A program made the position numbers and the translations under genes. The notes beneath the pieces were generated by a model that was not told the DNA's origin, ran no database searches, and saw nothing but the letters and a program-made list of their open reading frames with translations. From Ignavibacteriales bacterium (GTDB taxonomy: Bacteria; Bacteroidota; Ignavibacteria; Ignavibacteriales; Melioribacteraceae): a DNA stretch of 63,816 nucleotides. Each line of letters opens with the position of its first letter. The stretch's first letter is position 1. Location of the stretch: contig JACOUS010000022.1 of NCBI GenBank assembly GCA_016177735.1, positions 1 through 63,816 on the forward strand, given 5' to 3'. Below, piece by piece: positions 25,154 through 34,624 of the stretch.

Positions 25154-26670
25154 TACTTGATGTTAATCTCCGTATCATCTGTAGTTTTCTTTGTACCGCG
25201 AAGAGTTTGCTTTATCAAATCAAAAATTTTTACCGGACTCAATAAAATTTCTAATTCAGCGCGTTCATAAAATTTGAAAAAGAAAAGTAGTAATGGAAAA
25301 ATCGCAGCCAATACAAACTTAATCATAATCTCCAAAATGGAATTCATTTCCGGTAAAAAATAAATAATGGAAGAGAGCACAACTCCTAAAATAATCATCA
25401 CAACAAGTTTATAGTTCTCGTACGGAATTTTATAGTATTTGTTTGAAAGCGAATTAGTAACAAAATAAAAAATAACAAATGCAACAAGCGTATCAACCGC
25501 GGCGGCAATTATTCCAAACAAAGGAATGAAAATGAAATTCAGAATGATATTGAGAATCGCAGAGCCGAGCGTTATCCAGGCAAGATGTTTTGTGTTCTTT
25601 GTTAACATCATTCCGAGCGATGCAGTTAATCTCATTCCGCTGAATACGTACGAAAGCAGAATCACCGGAACGACAACATAAGCTCCGTAAAACCCGGGCT
25701 GCTCTGCAAAAAGCATAATAATTTCTTTGCCGAACAATGAAAGGAATACAAATCCCCAAAGAAAAAAGAAGGTTGAGTATGTCATCAATTTGCTGAAGAA
25801 TCTTTTATCGTCTTTCTGATTGAAATATTTATAAGCAATCGGCATTAGACTTAAATTGAACGGGAGTATTAAAAACATATTAAGAACGCCGGCAACACGG
25901 TATGCGAGTCCGTATGGAGCGAGTGCTTCAGCACCGAGCAGAAATTTTATAATGTATCTATCGCTCAAATTTAGTAACTGAAAACCAAGCGATGAAAAAA
26001 CCAGCGGCAATCCGAATTTTATTGAAACGGATAATATTGCCGTATCGAACTTAGCTTTCATTTGAGGAATAATCTTTATCAAAAGAAAAATAATGGCAGC
26101 TATTTCTCCAATTAAAGCCGCGTACAAAATACCGGTGATTCCTAAATCGAGTCCGGCTACGAAATAAATTGTAATACATGTTACCAGGATTATTCGTAAT
26201 ATGCTGATAATTGTGTAAAATATTGACTGCTCATCTGCACGTACTTTTGCAAGGAACAAACTATTCATAACACGCAGAAGAACTATGTATGCTATTAAAC
26301 GAATGTAACCCGCCTCAATTAATCTGTTCTCAAACATAGCCGGGAAAAAAGAAATTGCAGACAGAGTTAACAAAACAAGGATTGCGCATATCGCAAAAAC
26401 GAAAAGTGTTAATGTGAATAGCGCAGAGTTTTTTTTCTCTTTATACTCTTCGGTATTATTGAGAAGAATGATTGAACTTGCTTGACCGAATATGAATATT
26501 TCCGAAAGTATTGTAATTGTAATATCGAGGAGATCCCAGTTGCCAAATTCTCCAAGTGCAAGTTTTGAAGTGTAGAGTGGAAGCAGAATTACACCGACTA
26601 TCTTCGGTGCAATGTTGCTCAAGCTATAAACTAACGTATCACGAATAGTGCTCTTTATCCGCTGTAACAT
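25153..26670 (-). CDS. Wzx-type polysaccharide flippase (MATE/PST family)
   Basis: A 505-residue integral membrane protein with about 14 hydrophobic helices, beginning 'LVYSLSNIAPKIVGVILLPL', the usual start of the oligosaccharide flippase family that moves lipid-linked sugar units across the inner membrane. The C-terminus has a short charged tail. It overlaps the downstream GT4 gene by 1 base. Its presence implies a Wzx-type assembly route in which glycan units are built on undecaprenyl phosphate in the cytoplasm and flipped. No Wzy polymerase is recognisable in the window. Confidence 0.88.
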   Translation of the reverse strand: MLQRIKSTIRDTLVYSLSNIAPKIVGVILLPLYTSKLALGEFGNWDLLDITITILSEIFIFGQASSIILLNNTEEYKEKKNSALFTLTLFVFAICAILVLLTLSAISFFPAMFENRLIEAGYIRLIAYIVLLRVMNSLFLAKVRADEQSIFYTIISILRIILVTCITIYFVAGLDLGITGILYAALIGEIAAIIFLLIKIIPQMKAKFDTAILSVSIKFGLPLVFSSLGFQLLNLSDRYIIKFLLGAEALAPYGLAYRVAGVLNMFLILPFNLSLMPIAYKYFNQKDDKRFFSKLMTYSTFFFLWGFVFLSLFGKEIIMLFAEQPGFYGAYVVVPVILLSYVFSGMRLTASLGMMLTKNTKHLAWITLGSAILNIILNFIFIPLFGIIAAAVDTLVAFVIFYFVTNSLSNKYYKIPYENYKLVVMIILGVVLSSIIYFLPEMNSILEIMIKFVLAAIFPLLLFFFKFYERAELEILLSPVKIFDLIKQTLRGTKKTTDDTEINIK

Positions 26671-26727
26671 TTTCCCATTTCAATTACATAAATGTTTGTA
26701 GAATATTACAAATGAAATTTTGGTTGC

Positions 26728-29262
26728 TTACTCTACCATTGTATTATTTGGTTGTCTTTTTCTATTTACAAAAAAAGTAATTCCCAATGAACCGAATAAA
26801 AAGATGTTTAGAATAAGCGATAAATATTTGCCGGCAGCAAATCCAGCCGGTTCATAAATGAATTCCACTTTGTGATCGCCCTTCGGAACAACAACCCCCT
26901 GAAAACCGTAATTCGTTTTGTAAATTTTTATTTCTGCGCCGTCAACAAAAGCTTTCCAGCCCGGCAAGTATGTTGTTCCAAAAAATAAAAAATTATTGTT
27001 CGGGCATTTTGCTTCGACAGTAATTTGTTCGTCATTATACGAAACAATTTTTGCCGTGGCGTTTGAATCTGCTCTGTCGAGTTTAAAATCCGTGTTTTCA
27101 ACGTAAGCAAGTTTCTTTGGATCGAACGAATCATTCTTTATTTCATTTAATATTTTCGCAGAAGATTTTTGTGCAACGCTATCGACAAAATAAATTCTTG
27201 GCAAAGTTTTTTCATTCCGGTAAATAAAAGTTTTTTCCGATTGATGTATGTTTACAAATCCATCCGGAGAGTACGGTCGGTCGGTAACAACATATTTAAC
27301 TCCAAGCATCCTCCACAAAGTAACATTAATCGGGCTAACGGTTTCAATAATATCCTGATAACTGCGCGGCTTAACGGCAGAGTACCCGTAAAAATCTTCT
27401 TGAAGAAAATAAACATTGAAGTTGGCATTATTTTGAAAAGTACCCATCGAACCGTCTTGTTTTAAATTAAGTATCCGGTACTGCTCTTTATCGTTTTGTT
27501 GTTTGATAACCGATATATAATCGGGTTCTCTAAAAAGATCATTCATTTGCGATGCATCCGTATAACTTGCACCGCGGCTTCCAATTCTAAAAAGATCAAA
27601 CAAAATCACAACAACAAATCCGGCGATAAGTAATTCCTTATTAATTTTTGAAACGGCATAAGCATAACTTAAGCCGAAGGTTATTGTAAGCAGAGCGAGA
27701 GCGATTTGAAGATCACCTGTAAACATGCCGGACATATAATCTGCAAGAGCAGTAAACATTTGTGCTTCCTGGTTTTGTCCCAATGCCGAAGCATAATTAT
27801 TAACACGCTGTGTGAACCAGTTTGATAAACTTCCACCAAGCAATAAAGAGAAAACAAATAGTGCGGCAAATACGATCGTAATATTCTTGACAACCTTTTC
27901 AATTTTTTGATTTTTTTCATCACGCAAAGAAATAATTTTCATTACACCCAATCCGGCAAGAATCGGAAAAATGATTTGCAAGACATGCAGAATCATAGAG
28001 GGCACTCGGAAGTTATCAAAGAGAGGGAAGTAATAGTAGAATAGATTAAAAATGACTGGAAAATTTTTCCCGAAGGAAATTAATATAAAAAGTATAACTA
28101 ATATTCCGAAGAACTGAACTATTGGTTCTTTCCACCTTGTAAATAATGCGAACAGAGCAAGTGAAAAAATAATCACTCCCATGTACATCGCAGTATCAAC
28201 ATGCGGCATCTGTCCGAAATAAGTATTTACATCAACGGGCTGATTGTTTGTTAAAGGTCCTTGATAGGTTGATTTTCCAAAACCGAAATATGATGGAACA
28301 ATAAATGTTAAAACTTCGCCTGGCGAGAAAGACCAGTTTGTATTATACTCGTACGAATTTGCTTGCGAAGGTTTTTCAGGATTTTGTGTTTCTGTTATGC
28401 TCTGTGTACCGCGCGTTGAATATGGTTTGTATTGATAAAGCTGTGCATAAGTATCGAAAGACATAGCAAGCGCAATAACCCCGGCAATAGCTGTAATACC
28501 AAGTGATTTTAAAAGTTGATTCTGTAAAAATTTATTTCTTGTTACGAATGAATGAACAAAAAAGTAAATGAAATATATCACCGAAGCGAGAACAAAATAG
28601 AAAACTATTTGCACATGTGCCCCGAGCACAAGTATGTGCATTCCTAAAATGTAAAGAAGGATGTCGAACAATTTAATTTCTTTTTGGAATTTAAAAAGCA
28701 TCATTAATATGAAAGGAAAAATTGCTAGACTCATCAGTTTGGTAATATGCCCGATGTAAAAAAGAACTACTATGCCCGAACTAAAAGTAACTGACGATGC
28801 AGTCAAAAAACTTACGCCTCGCGACGCACCGAAACTGCGCATAAAAAAGAAAGATGTAAAACCAAGGATCAAAAAGTTGAATGTGTATATTGTATTGTAA
28901 TCGCTGAATGCCGCAGAATATATTTTTGAAGCATAGGAATATATATCTGCTGTTAAATCAAACCAGCGCAAAGACATTGAGGTAGTTACCGCCGGCATGC
29001 CGCAGAAAATATACGGATTCCAGAGTGAAAATCCGTCGCGTTCTTTTGTTGCGTACTCGCGCAGACTTTTTACTTGAATTAGATCGCCGGAGGCAACTGT
29101 TTTGCCGCCGAAGAAGATTGGTTCGAAAAAGAGCACGATCAAAAGCAAGAGCAAGAATAGTAATGCCGGAGTTTGAAATTTTTCGGGAATGATTTTACCG
29201 AATGAAAAACCGACTTCTTTTTTTTGTGTCTGCTGTACTGAAATTTTTTTCTGCTTTGACAT
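26728..29262 (-). CDS. YfhO-family multi-spanning membrane protein
   Basis: The 844-residue protein has about a dozen membrane helices in its first ~600 residues, including 'GKTVASGDLIQVKSLREYA' in the first outside loop and 'PYIFCGMPAVTTSMSLRWFD', motifs shared by YfhO-like GT-C-fold proteins, and a soluble outside domain (about 600-810), followed by a last helix. YfhO proteins are linked to glycosylation of lipoteichoic acid or other cell-surface polymers using polyprenyl-linked sugars. The neighbours are the flippase and glycosyltransferases, which supports a role in surface glycan modification. The exact substrate is unknown. Confidence 0.85.
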   Translation of the reverse strand: MSKQKKISVQQTQKKEVGFSFGKIIPEKFQTPALLFLLLLLIVLFFEPIFFGGKTVASGDLIQVKSLREYATKERDGFSLWNPYIFCGMPAVTTSMSLRWFDLTADIYSYASKIYSAAFSDYNTIYTFNFLILGFTSFFFMRSFGASRGVSFLTASSVTFSSGIVVLFYIGHITKLMSLAIFPFILMMLFKFQKEIKLFDILLYILGMHILVLGAHVQIVFYFVLASVIYFIYFFVHSFVTRNKFLQNQLLKSLGITAIAGVIALAMSFDTYAQLYQYKPYSTRGTQSITETQNPEKPSQANSYEYNTNWSFSPGEVLTFIVPSYFGFGKSTYQGPLTNNQPVDVNTYFGQMPHVDTAMYMGVIIFSLALFALFTRWKEPIVQFFGILVILFILISFGKNFPVIFNLFYYYFPLFDNFRVPSMILHVLQIIFPILAGLGVMKIISLRDEKNQKIEKVVKNITIVFAALFVFSLLLGGSLSNWFTQRVNNYASALGQNQEAQMFTALADYMSGMFTGDLQIALALLTITFGLSYAYAVSKINKELLIAGFVVVILFDLFRIGSRGASYTDASQMNDLFREPDYISVIKQQNDKEQYRILNLKQDGSMGTFQNNANFNVYFLQEDFYGYSAVKPRSYQDIIETVSPINVTLWRMLGVKYVVTDRPYSPDGFVNIHQSEKTFIYRNEKTLPRIYFVDSVAQKSSAKILNEIKNDSFDPKKLAYVENTDFKLDRADSNATAKIVSYNDEQITVEAKCPNNNFLFFGTTYLPGWKAFVDGAEIKIYKTNYGFQGVVVPKGDHKVEFIYEPAGFAAGKYLSLILNIFLFGSLGITFFVNRKRQPNNTMVE

Positions 29263-29332
29263 TTAATCTCCATTTTGAAATTCTGATCCCGATTCTGAGT
29301 ACAATCGAAGAACCGGGGGAAGAATCGCTTAC

Positions 29333-30664
29333 TTATAATGTAGGAGACTCTTCTCCCGATAAATCGGGATCAGAGTTTAAAAAAATTGCTCTCGCGTAAT
29401 TTTCCCAGCTCATATTTTTTGCTTGTTCTTCAATGCGTTCGCGCGGAATCGGGTTGTTCAAAAATTCTTTCATAACTTCGTGCATCGAGTCAATATTTTC
29501 AGGTTCGGCAAGATAGCCGTTATAGCCGTGTTTTATTGTTTCGGGAAAATGCCCGACTTTAGTTGCAATGCTCGGCAGCCTAAAATTATATGCGATAGAT
29601 TCCACGCCGGAAGGTGTTGCAACAAGATAAAACAGAACATTGCAATCTGCAGCTTGAAAATATTTGTGCACTTCTTCATTGCCAACGTAGCGGTTAACAA
29701 CAACAGCCTGATCTTTTATCCCAAGTTCGTCAATCAAATCAAGCGGACGGTAATTGCTTTCGTCATCACCTTTCCGCACAAGAATTTTTTTAACTAATCT
29801 AAAAATGTTCTGTTTGATTTTGGTCGACAATTTTTTGGTATCGAGAGTATTCCAAAAGGATTCGCCGACAATCAAAAGTGAAACATCGCTTCTTTCCTTT
29901 GCAAGTTTTGCAAATGAACGAATAACGTTATGTAATCCCTTGTATTTTCTTATAAATCCAAAAAAGAGGAAAACATGTTTTCGCAATCCCAATTCTTGTT
30001 TTACTTTTTCTTTATCAAAGTTCGGGTCGGGGGTAAACATATCGTAAACGGGATGGTACAGTTTAATAACCGATTGCCGGCTGTTGGAAGTACGCTGTCT
30101 GGTGTATGTCAATGAATAATTTGTATCGGGAAAAACTTTTTTCAATTCTTCTAAAGTTTTTAGTGAGTGAACAATAAAAGTATGCGGTTTGGAAAGCGCA
30201 TAGCGCAGTAAAATTTTATCAATCGCGCTTCCTTCCTTTTGTGCTACTACATGAAGATCAAAAATAATTTCACAATTGCACGAACGCATCAATTTCTTTG
30301 CAATAAAACCCATCGGCAAACCTTGAACGGCAATCGCCCACTGAAAAACTACAATATCGGGTTCAATTTTTTTTATAACATTTACTGTCCGCTTCCATGA
30401 AAAAGGATTATTGTAATTGGTTACATATTCAACTTTTATGTTTGTTCCTTCAAAAGGATTTTTTTTACTTGAGCGGTCTATGAAATCGCGCGGTATGATT
30501 GAAGGATATTGATGAGTCCAAGAAACTATATAAACTTCTGCACCGAGTTTATCCAATGCCTTTGCAAGCGAAGACGTATAATTTGCAATTCCGCCTTTGA
30601 ACTGCGGACCCGGACCGAAGATTACAACTCTTTTTTTTACTTGTGTTGCTATAGTATTTATCAT
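29333..30664 (-). CDS. Glycosyltransferase family 4 with repeat-derived C-terminal tail
   Basis: The 443-residue enzyme has the N-terminal 'VVIFGPGPQFKGGIANYTSS' acceptor loop of GT4 enzymes and the donor site in 'VFLFFGFIRKYKGLHNVIRS' and 'LPSIATKVGHFPETIKHGYN'. I chose the ATG at 30664 over a TTG 11 codons upstream. The last ~13 residues ('SDPDLSGEESPTL') are encoded by a palindromic repeat (29354-29369) and flank sequence and are probably not part of the enzyme fold. It belongs to the same minus-strand glycan cluster; the gap to YfhO is 70 bases. Confidence 0.85.
   Translation of the reverse strand: MINTIATQVKKRVVIFGPGPQFKGGIANYTSSLAKALDKLGAEVYIVSWTHQYPSIIPRDFIDRSSKKNPFEGTNIKVEYVTNYNNPFSWKRTVNVIKKIEPDIVVFQWAIAVQGLPMGFIAKKLMRSCNCEIIFDLHVVAQKEGSAIDKILLRYALSKPHTFIVHSLKTLEELKKVFPDTNYSLTYTRQRTSNSRQSVIKLYHPVYDMFTPDPNFDKEKVKQELGLRKHVFLFFGFIRKYKGLHNVIRSFAKLAKERSDVSLLIVGESFWNTLDTKKLSTKIKQNIFRLVKKILVRKGDDESNYRPLDLIDELGIKDQAVVVNRYVGNEEVHKYFQAADCNVLFYLVATPSGVESIAYNFRLPSIATKVGHFPETIKHGYNGYLAEPENIDSMHEVMKEFLNNPIPRERIEEQAKNMSWENYARAIFLNSDPDLSGEESPTL
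29354..29369. repeat. Short palindrome within the GT4 3' end
   Basis: TCCCGAT and ATCGGGA flank a 2-base loop. A related GATCCCGATT occurs at about 29285. It is read in frame as the C-terminal tail of the upstream-coded glycosyltransferase. Confidence 0.55.
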
Positions 30665-30800
30665 TATCCAAAATGTTTTTACAGAATTTGAAAACAAAGT
30701 AAGTACGAACGAATAATAACCAATAAATAAAATTCAATATCAAAAAGTTTTTAAGAATTGGTTGTTGAATATTGTTTGTTATTTGTGATTTGTTTCTTGA

Positions 30801-31847
30801 TTATTTTTTTACATTTGTCATTGCAACATTATATACTCGCTGCATTCCTTCTTCCAATGAAATTTTCGGTTCCCATCCCAAACGTTCTTTTACGAAAGTC
30901 ATATCGCAGTAACGTGAGTGCACGCCAACCGGTTTATCGAGCAATGGTTTTATTGCCGGGTCGTAACCGGCAAACTTGCCGAATAATTTTATAAGATCAA
31001 TAAAGGAAGTTAATCTTCCCGAGCCGATATTGATTGCGGTGCCGTCGTGAATTTTATCCATTGCGAGAAACATGCAATCCATAACATCATCAATGTGAAC
31101 AAAATCTCTTCCTTGTTTGCCGGAGCCCCAAACTTCAAACGGATTTTCTTTCCTTGCCGCACGTGCAGCAATTGCCGGAACCGGATATGATAAATCCTGA
31201 TCTTCGCCGTAACCTGAAAAAGGACGGATGCACACAATCGATATTCCATAATTGCGGGCGGCAATCTTTGCCAAAAATTCTCCCGTCATTTTCGTCCAGC
31301 CGTAAGTTAAATCGGGCATGCCGAGAATATTTCCATCTATATTAATATCGCTTTCTTTGAGCGCAGCAGCGTCACTTTCCGTTTGCATGTGAATCGGATA
31401 AGCTGCAGACGAACTCGGATAGAGCACGCGTTCGGGTTTTGCTTTTGCAATCCAATTAAAAAATTCTGCATCAATCGAAAGATCGAGAGCAACTGCCATC
31501 GGATCGCCTTCTATTTTTGCACGTCCGCCTACAATTGCCGCAAAGTGAAAAGCATCGCCAAGTTCTACTTTTAAACCATATTCATTCTCCAGCCATTTCG
31601 GATCGTCTTGAATCTTCTGTAAAAATTTTCTGAAATCCATTTTCCAGTAGAATAATCTTTCTTCGCTTCCAATTATCTCGACGTCCTTAAATTTTTTTGA
31701 GGAGAAATTAGGAAGCCACGTTGAAGGATGTGTGCCGACCGAAAGATCGTCTATCATCAGTACATTATCGCGGGTACGTTTTAAAAGTTCTGTTACAGTA
31801 TGTCTGCCGACAAATCCGCAAGCACCGGATACAAGATGAAATTTCAT
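30801..31847 (-). CDS. NAD-dependent sugar epimerase/dehydratase (extended SDR)
   Basis: The 348-residue protein has the extended-SDR NAD site 'SGACGFVGRH' (7-16), the catalytic 'YPSSSAAYP' serine region and 'YGWTK' (tyrosine and lysine of the active site). Such enzymes interconvert nucleotide sugars, for example as 4-epimerases or GDP-fucose-type synthases; the exact substrate cannot be told. It is the first gene of the minus-strand glycan cluster, with the T9SS cargo gene divergent at 32193. The spacer upstream contains a repeat element and no clear promoter. Confidence 0.8.
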   Translation of the reverse strand: MKFHLVSGACGFVGRHTVTELLKRTRDNVLMIDDLSVGTHPSTWLPNFSSKKFKDVEIIGSEERLFYWKMDFRKFLQKIQDDPKWLENEYGLKVELGDAFHFAAIVGGRAKIEGDPMAVALDLSIDAEFFNWIAKAKPERVLYPSSSAAYPIHMQTESDAAALKESDINIDGNILGMPDLTYGWTKMTGEFLAKIAARNYGISIVCIRPFSGYGEDQDLSYPVPAIAARAARKENPFEVWGSGKQGRDFVHIDDVMDCMFLAMDKIHDGTAINIGSGRLTSFIDLIKLFGKFAGYDPAIKPLLDKPVGVHSRYCDMTFVKERLGWEPKISLEEGMQRVYNVAMTNVKK

Positions 31848-32192
31848 GAAGAGATTCCTTTCTGTTGATCGAAAAATAAGAATTTTTGTTTGAATGAACG
31901 TATGAGTGACAAGTGTAAAATTTTATGGAGTAACGGTCACTTTATAAAAATAGAACGCGGATAAAATCAGATTAAGCCGATTACTGCGGATTTTTTATCG
32001 TCGTACACAACCAGTTAAAATTGTTTTAGCGAGGCAATCCACAATTATCAGATAGATCATCAAAAATCTGATAAGAATATTTTTACATGTGTTCGCATTT
32101 CACATGAAATTCAAAATCTTTTCTTCGGTACAATTATTGTCATAGTTCTGCTTTCAAAAAAGAAACGTAATCACTTAATAAGGAAACCAAGT
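31848..32192. other. Divergent intergenic region with repeat element
   Basis: The 345 bases separate the epimerase gene from the T9SS gene. At 31949-31996 is AATAGAACGCGGATAA followed by CAGATTAAGCC-type sequence, a degenerate copy of the element at 53611-53690. GGTACAATTATTG at 32127-32139 is nearly identical to a 13-base sequence upstream of the serpin gene and may be a promoter core. Confidence 0.5.
32127..32139 (+). promoter_or_regulatory. Candidate promoter or operator upstream of the T9SS cargo gene
   Basis: GGTACAATTATTG occurs 54 bases before the ATG; a copy with one mismatch (GGTACAATAATTG) is found 36 bases before the neighbouring serpin gene. TACAAT resembles a -10 box. The match of two neighbouring exported-protein genes suggests shared control. 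Confidence 0.4.
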
Positions 32193-33170
32193 ATGCCAAA
32201 ACATAATCTTCTCTTTGTACTGATATTTTTTACAGTAGTAATTAATCTCAACGCTCAAATTTTTGAATATGACTTCACAAGCGACAATCAGGAATGGACA
32301 GGCGATTTTGCAGATTATCCAATCAATGATTCATTGGCATACGAACTAAACTTTTCAAGAACAACATTGCCTGAACCGCTCGATCAAAACAAATATGCAC
32401 TGATGATTACCGGAAATAATCATAGTGATGATTTGTTCATGTTTATCAAAAGGAAAATTACCGGACTAACTCCAAATGCTACTTATAAACTTTTAATTGG
32501 TGTTGAACTTGCATCGAAAGCGCCGACTCATACTTTCGGAATTGGCGGAGCGCCGGGCGAAAGTGTAATTATTAAAGCCGGCGCTTCAATTGCAGAACCG
32601 GGCAAAACAGTTGTTGGCGAGTATTATAGAATGAATATCAACAAGGGAGACCAAACTGAACCCGGGACGGATGTGGATACAATCGGTAATGTTGGAGTAA
32701 CGGATACTACAACAGTATTTACAATGATAAATAGGAACAACTCGAAAAACATATTTACTGTCACAACCGATTCAAACGGAGAAGTGTGGGTTTGCATCGG
32801 CACAGATTCCGGTTTTGAAGGAACAACCACACTTTATTACAGCCGGATTAATTTAACATTCACTTCAACAGCCGGAATTGATGACGATAAAAATACTCCG
32901 AATGAATATTCGCTTTCGCAGAATTATCCGAATCCGTTCAATCCATCAACAACCATAAGTTACAAGCTGCATGTTTCAGGTTACACGACTTTGAAAGTTT
33001 ATGATCTTCTCGGACGGGAAGTTCTTTCACTTGTGGATGGGTATAAAGAAGCCGGAAAATATACTGTAGAGTTTAGAGTGAAGAACACAGAGCTTACAAG
33101 CGGAATATATTTTTACCGTTTGCAAGTTGACTCATTCAACGATACGAAGAAATTTATGTTCTTAAAATAA
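32193..33170 (+). CDS. Secreted protein with type IX secretion sorting domain
   Basis: A 325-residue exported protein with a signal peptide (about 1-20, cleavage after 'NLNA') and a type A T9SS C-terminal domain: 'NYPNPFNPSTTISYKL', 'LGREVLSLVDGYKEAGKY' and 'SGIYFYRLQ' (about 240-325), which is normally removed after passage through the outer membrane. The middle region (about 25-235) looks like a beta-sandwich, with 'NQEWTGDFADYPINDSLAYE' and glycine-rich loops, and resembles no family I can name with confidence. It is monocistronic and shares a promoter-like motif with the serpin gene. Confidence 0.85.
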   Translation: MPKHNLLFVLIFFTVVINLNAQIFEYDFTSDNQEWTGDFADYPINDSLAYELNFSRTTLPEPLDQNKYALMITGNNHSDDLFMFIKRKITGLTPNATYKLLIGVELASKAPTHTFGIGGAPGESVIIKAGASIAEPGKTVVGEYYRMNINKGDQTEPGTDVDTIGNVGVTDTTTVFTMINRNNSKNIFTVTTDSNGEVWVCIGTDSGFEGTTTLYYSRINLTFTSTAGIDDDKNTPNEYSLSQNYPNPFNPSTTISYKLHVSGYTTLKVYDLLGREVLSLVDGYKEAGKYTVEFRVKNTELTSGIYFYRLQVDSFNDTKKFMFLK

Positions 33171-33271
33171 TGTTATCAAAAAACTGAAACTCTTTCAAAA
33201 ATTTGATAGCCGATCATCATGTTTAATAAATAGAAGGTCGTTTTGTCGAATATTTTCTTCACTTGTTAAAT

Positions 33272-33284
33272 GGTACAATAATTG
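33272..33284 (+). promoter_or_regulatory. Candidate promoter or operator upstream of the serpin gene
   Basis: GGTACAATAATTG differs by a single base from the sequence at 32127-32139 upstream of the T9SS gene and lies 36 bases before the serpin ATG. Confidence 0.4.
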
Positions 33285-33319
33285 CCTAATTCAATTCTCA
33301 AACTAAAGGGGGAAGTTAT

Positions 33320-34558
33320 ATGAAAAAGAGCAAGTCCCTATTTGTAATTCTATTAATTGCAGTAATGTTTATCGCACTCACTTTAACAAGTTGTGAATCG
33401 AGTGCAAATGAACCGCAAGAAAAAAAGATCCGCGAACTTTCTAAAACGGAAGAGCAAGTTGTTTCTTCTTCCGTGCAATTCGGTATTGGTCTGTTAAAAG
33501 AATTGATTGATGAGAAAGGGAAAGAAAATGCAATAATATCTCCGCTGAGTGTTTCAACTGCTTTTGGTATGGCTTTGAACGGTGCAGAGAATGAAACGTA
33601 CAATCAAATGCAATCGGTGCTCGGTTTATCGGCGATGAGTTTGAACGAAATAAATGAATCGTACTTGAGCGTGAATGATCTGTTGACCGGCGTCGATAAC
33701 AAAGTAAAATTTTCTTCGGCTAATTCTATCTGGTATAGAAACGGATTTGCCGTCGAAAACAATTTTATCGAAGTGAATAAAAAATATTTTGATGCGGAAG
33801 TTACCGCAGCAAATTTCGATGATCCCTCAACAGTTAACCGCATAAATTATTGGGTTAAAGAGGCAACAAATTTCAAGATTGATAAAATAATTGAGCAGAT
33901 TGATCCGCAGAAGGTGATGTATCTTATCAATGCCATTTACTTCAAAGGAATTTGGAAGTACCGGTTTGATGCAGGCAAAACACAAGATGATACTTTCAAT
34001 TCCGGCAGTGGAACACTTCCGATTAAAATGATGAATCAAAAAAATAAATTCAGGTATATGATCAATTTCGAACTTCAAGCCGTTGAACTTCCATACGGAA
34101 ATGATTTATTCGAAATGATGATACTTCTTCCAAATCAGGGAGAAGAGATAAATAATTTTATACAAAATTTTTCAGAAGAAAAATTTAATAACATCAAGAC
34201 GAATTTTTCTGAAACAGAACTAACACTCTCTCTTCCCAAGTTTAAAGTTGCTGACGAATCCACACTAAATACTCCTTTGAAAAACCTTGGGATGATCGAC
34301 GCATTCAATGAGAACATTGCAGATTTTTCGAAGATTACAAAAGCCGATCAAATATTTATCAGCGAAGTAAAACACAAAACATTTGTTGAGGTGAATGAAG
34401 AGGGGACAGAAGCCGCAGCAGTTACTTCGATTGGGATTGATAAAACATCAGTTGGTGATGAAATATTTTTGCGTGTTGATAGACCGTTCCTTTTTGTTAT
34501 TTACGAAAAGAACACAAACACAATTTTGTTCTTCGGTAAAGTTGTGAAGCCGGAATGA
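33320..34558 (+). CDS. Serpin-family protease inhibitor, lipoprotein
   Basis: Serpins trap serine or cysteine proteases irreversibly. The 412-residue protein has a lipoprotein signal ('LTLTSCESS', cysteine about residue 26), the serpin core ('NAIISPLSVSTAFGMALNGA', 'IWYRNGFAVENNF') and an inhibitory hinge, 'EEGTEAAAVTS' (about 361-371), then the reactive loop and the closing 'RPFLFVIYEKNTNTILFFGK'. The P1 residue is uncertain (near 'DKTSVG'). A Shine-Dalgarno (GGGGGAAG) precedes the ATG. It probably protects the envelope from proteases, perhaps released by other microbes. Inhibitory serpins are uncommon in bacteria. Confidence 0.94.
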   Translation: MKKSKSLFVILLIAVMFIALTLTSCESSANEPQEKKIRELSKTEEQVVSSSVQFGIGLLKELIDEKGKENAIISPLSVSTAFGMALNGAENETYNQMQSVLGLSAMSLNEINESYLSVNDLLTGVDNKVKFSSANSIWYRNGFAVENNFIEVNKKYFDAEVTAANFDDPSTVNRINYWVKEATNFKIDKIIEQIDPQKVMYLINAIYFKGIWKYRFDAGKTQDDTFNSGSGTLPIKMMNQKNKFRYMINFELQAVELPYGNDLFEMMILLPNQGEEINNFIQNFSEEKFNNIKTNFSETELTLSLPKFKVADESTLNTPLKNLGMIDAFNENIADFSKITKADQIFISEVKHKTFVEVNEEGTEAAAVTSIGIDKTSVGDEIFLRVDRPFLFVIYEKNTNTILFFGKVVKPE

Positions 34559-34624
34559 ATTTCGATTTGAACATCGGGACGTTACCACTTTTCACAAAAA
34601 AAATAAAGACAATTGGAGAATCAA

